Shown here: piece after piece, positions 62,228 through 64,000 of the stretch
Position numbering within the stretch: the first letter of the stretch is position 1
How the letters are laid out: every line of letters begins with the position of its first letter
DNA from: Branchiostoma floridae
Lineage: Eukaryota > Chordata > Leptocardii > Amphioxiformes > Branchiostomatidae
Direction: 5' to 3'
NCBI RefSeq assembly: GCF_000003815.2
Contig: NC_049997.1
Location: 15,426,753 to 15,490,752, forward strand
DNA: 64,000 bases
The notes under the pieces: generated by a model
Seen by the model: only the letters and a program-made list of their open reading frames with translations
What the model was told of the DNA's origin: nothing
Databases searched by the model: none
Position numbers and translations under genes: made by a program

Positions 62228-62724
62228 TGTTCTTTCTGCATTTCTTACAGGTATGACGCCAACAACGTTTTCGATGTGTACATAGTGACATTGACCGATG
62301 ACTAACATCTATTATCATAATACCGGTACGTTTACGACGATTTCTCTAGCCATACTGATTTGACACATTGTCAACGCATCATTTTCTCCAGTTACATGTT
62401 GCTGTTATAGGTTACCCTTGCCACTTCTTCTGTGTAACTTTTCTGCCACTCTTGTCCTGCTAAAAGCGTAATATTGTGATTGTAACACGCCGCGGAATTA
62501 CACGGCGAACGGGCGCGTGGTTGGGAGGGGGTAAAAAATACCGGTAGGAAGAAACACGGCACAATTAACTGCCGCTATGTACATTTATACATCCTCTGAT
62601 GTTCCTTCCTTTTCTGTCAGTAAATGCATAAAACATAAACCTGCATGAGCATACAAAATGTCATGAGAAAACGGACGTATACTGTCAAGAATTTTCATTT
62701 AACTTCTGTCCGTCACAACCGCTA

Positions 62725-62769
62725 TGACGTAACACTTCACTGCTAGCGTAGATATAAAAATGGCGGGAA
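62725..62769 (+). promoter_or_regulatory. promoter-like cluster: CRE-like, TATA and E2F-like motifs
   Basis: TGACGTAA (62725-62732), TATAAAA (62753-62759) and GGCGGGAA (62762-62769) lie within 45 bp in a GC-richer patch. They could start a gene lying to the right of the window. No coding exon is visible downstream here. Confidence 0.3.
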
Positions 62770-64000
62770 AATGGCTGCGCACGTTCAATTTTGCCCATTC
62801 AGTCATAGATCCGGGCTATTATGCAACGGTTATTCACACTTTTACATGAGTTGTAGGTCACCAACAGAAATTCAAGATTGTTGTTGAATCATGTTCGTCT
62901 TGTGCCGTGAGCATGTGTAATTATGATCTATAAATTTGGCAATGAATGTGACAGTGTGTTCGTCCCACGACGAGCTGCCTACCCCGAAAAAGATACTGAA
63001 AACTTTTGGCCTTGTTGTCTTCGAATGCATTGTTATCGATGCTTTGTAAATTATGTATTGGACACCTAGATGTCTGAAGTGTGCACAGCTCAGAAATAAC
63101 TATTGTCGCATGTGTAGATCTCTTTAAGTTCCAGTATTTTGAATCTACCGGTATAAGTCTTACTACCGGTATTATGCCAATGCATGTTACATTCTGGTCA
63201 GGTTTCAGCCATGTTGCGCATATCCCCCGAGGATACACTAAGCTCCTTGTTCATCAAAACCGGTACCATTACTAATGCCATTAGGCTGGTAGGATGTTGG
63301 AAACCATTGCAGTCTGGTAATGATGTGCCAACTGTACAGTCTTCACGTAAGTAATCCTGCTGACAGTGAATGACAGGAATGTACATATACAGCAGACTTG
63401 TGAAATTACATTTGGTAAGTCCAATGGCGCCTGGTGCATTCCCATATGAGTACTTGTGGACGGATTGCCGTTAGATCATCGGAAATGCTTCCAGGGACGC
63501 ACCAACTGGAACTGGAACTGGAACTGAACGATGAAAACGAATTTATTGGGCTTACCCGGTGTGATAGCATCACACTGAAGGGCTGTTTTCGTCCTAGCTG
63601 AATGCAGTTACGCTAAATCATCGAAGATGTCTCTAGTCATATGCATAGGAATCCAGAGGATTTTTTGACAAAGAGGAACCTACTATCAGACGAAAGGATG
63701 GTTTCCCACTTGTTTCTTTTCATCAACTGCCCATCGAATGCACGTGGTTCATTTGACTGACTGATTGATAGATTTCAAAGAAGACGTCCCAGGGCAATAT
63801 AGCAGCGACATCATCCGTGGAATAAGATAGAAATGACTAAAAATTACTGTCTAACGAAAACTATCTCTCTCTGGAATTCCTATGGTGGTAATGCTGCACT
63901 CGCCAACGTAATACTGTAGTCAATGACAAAAGAATGTGGATTAATTCTTTCTTTCTTGTCGCTAGGATACCTCAAGGCGTAATCATGAAGAACTACCAAG

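Larger units (their letters stand above)
61481..64000. other. right-hand flank with no recognised gene
   Basis: Contains a diverged copy of the TAGGCTTAGGTCACATTT element (62021-62227) and a promoter-like cluster at 62725-62769. The longest frame (105 codons, minus, 62921-63238) shows no family signature. Confidence 0.5.

Noticed and set aside
62921..63238. 105-codon minus-strand frame
   Set aside because: No family resemblance, and no acceptor or donor giving a plausible gene.

Overview
This is a eukaryotic, animal nuclear window. Genes are split into many short exons with GT-AG introns, and there is abundant microsatellite, satellite and short inverted-repeat transposon sequence. The two recognisable conserved genes (CSDE1 and PRMT3) are animal housekeeping genes. 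The repeat style, with palindromic elements rich in CGCGG and many short inverted-repeat families, together with the module-shuffled extracellular gene, fits a lancelet (amphioxus) best. That assignment is an inference, and the window alone does not prove it.

Layout. (1) 1-5.0 kb, minus strand: 5' part of CSDE1 (cold-shock-domain RNA-binding protein). It runs off the left edge. (2) 5-9.98 kb: intergenic, with repeat debris, the 3' end of a LINE and a TCTCGCGAGA promoter-type palindrome. (3) 9,989-17,337, plus strand: complete PRMT3 in 14 coding exons (542 aa), head-to-head with CSDE1. (4) 17.3-19.5 kb: intergenic repeats, including a tRNA-like sequence. (5) 19,574-23,175, plus strand: a leucine-rich-repeat protein in four exons (501 aa on my model). 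The tail of a CGCGG-type MITE lies 3-4 bases upstream of its start codon. (6) 23.2-29.9 kb: no convincing gene; repeats and microsatellites. (7) 29,992-54,421, plus strand: a large, apparently undescribed secreted protein gene assembled here exon by exon (25 coding exons, 4,152 nt, 1,383 aa). (8) 54.4-64 kb: four different repeat arrays or elements and no convincing gene.

The large gene is the centre of interest. It has a signal-peptide exon, one von Willebrand A domain with an intact metal-ion site, and a tandem array of two alternating four-cysteine modules: A (11 copies, one gutted) and B (10 copies, VWC-like). Nearly every intron is phase 1. The A modules are preceded by Pro- or Thr/Pro-rich hinges, and one hinge has 109 consecutive proline codons. 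A exons end in T and nearly all begin with AA, AG or GA. Joining A directly to A therefore usually creates TAA, TAG or TGA at the junction, so skipping most B exons gives an immediate stop, while skipping an A exon stays open. Duplicated introns, a chimaeric A exon, a gutted A exon, an A/B exon fusion and a transposon nest show that the array is evolving rapidly by unequal exchange.
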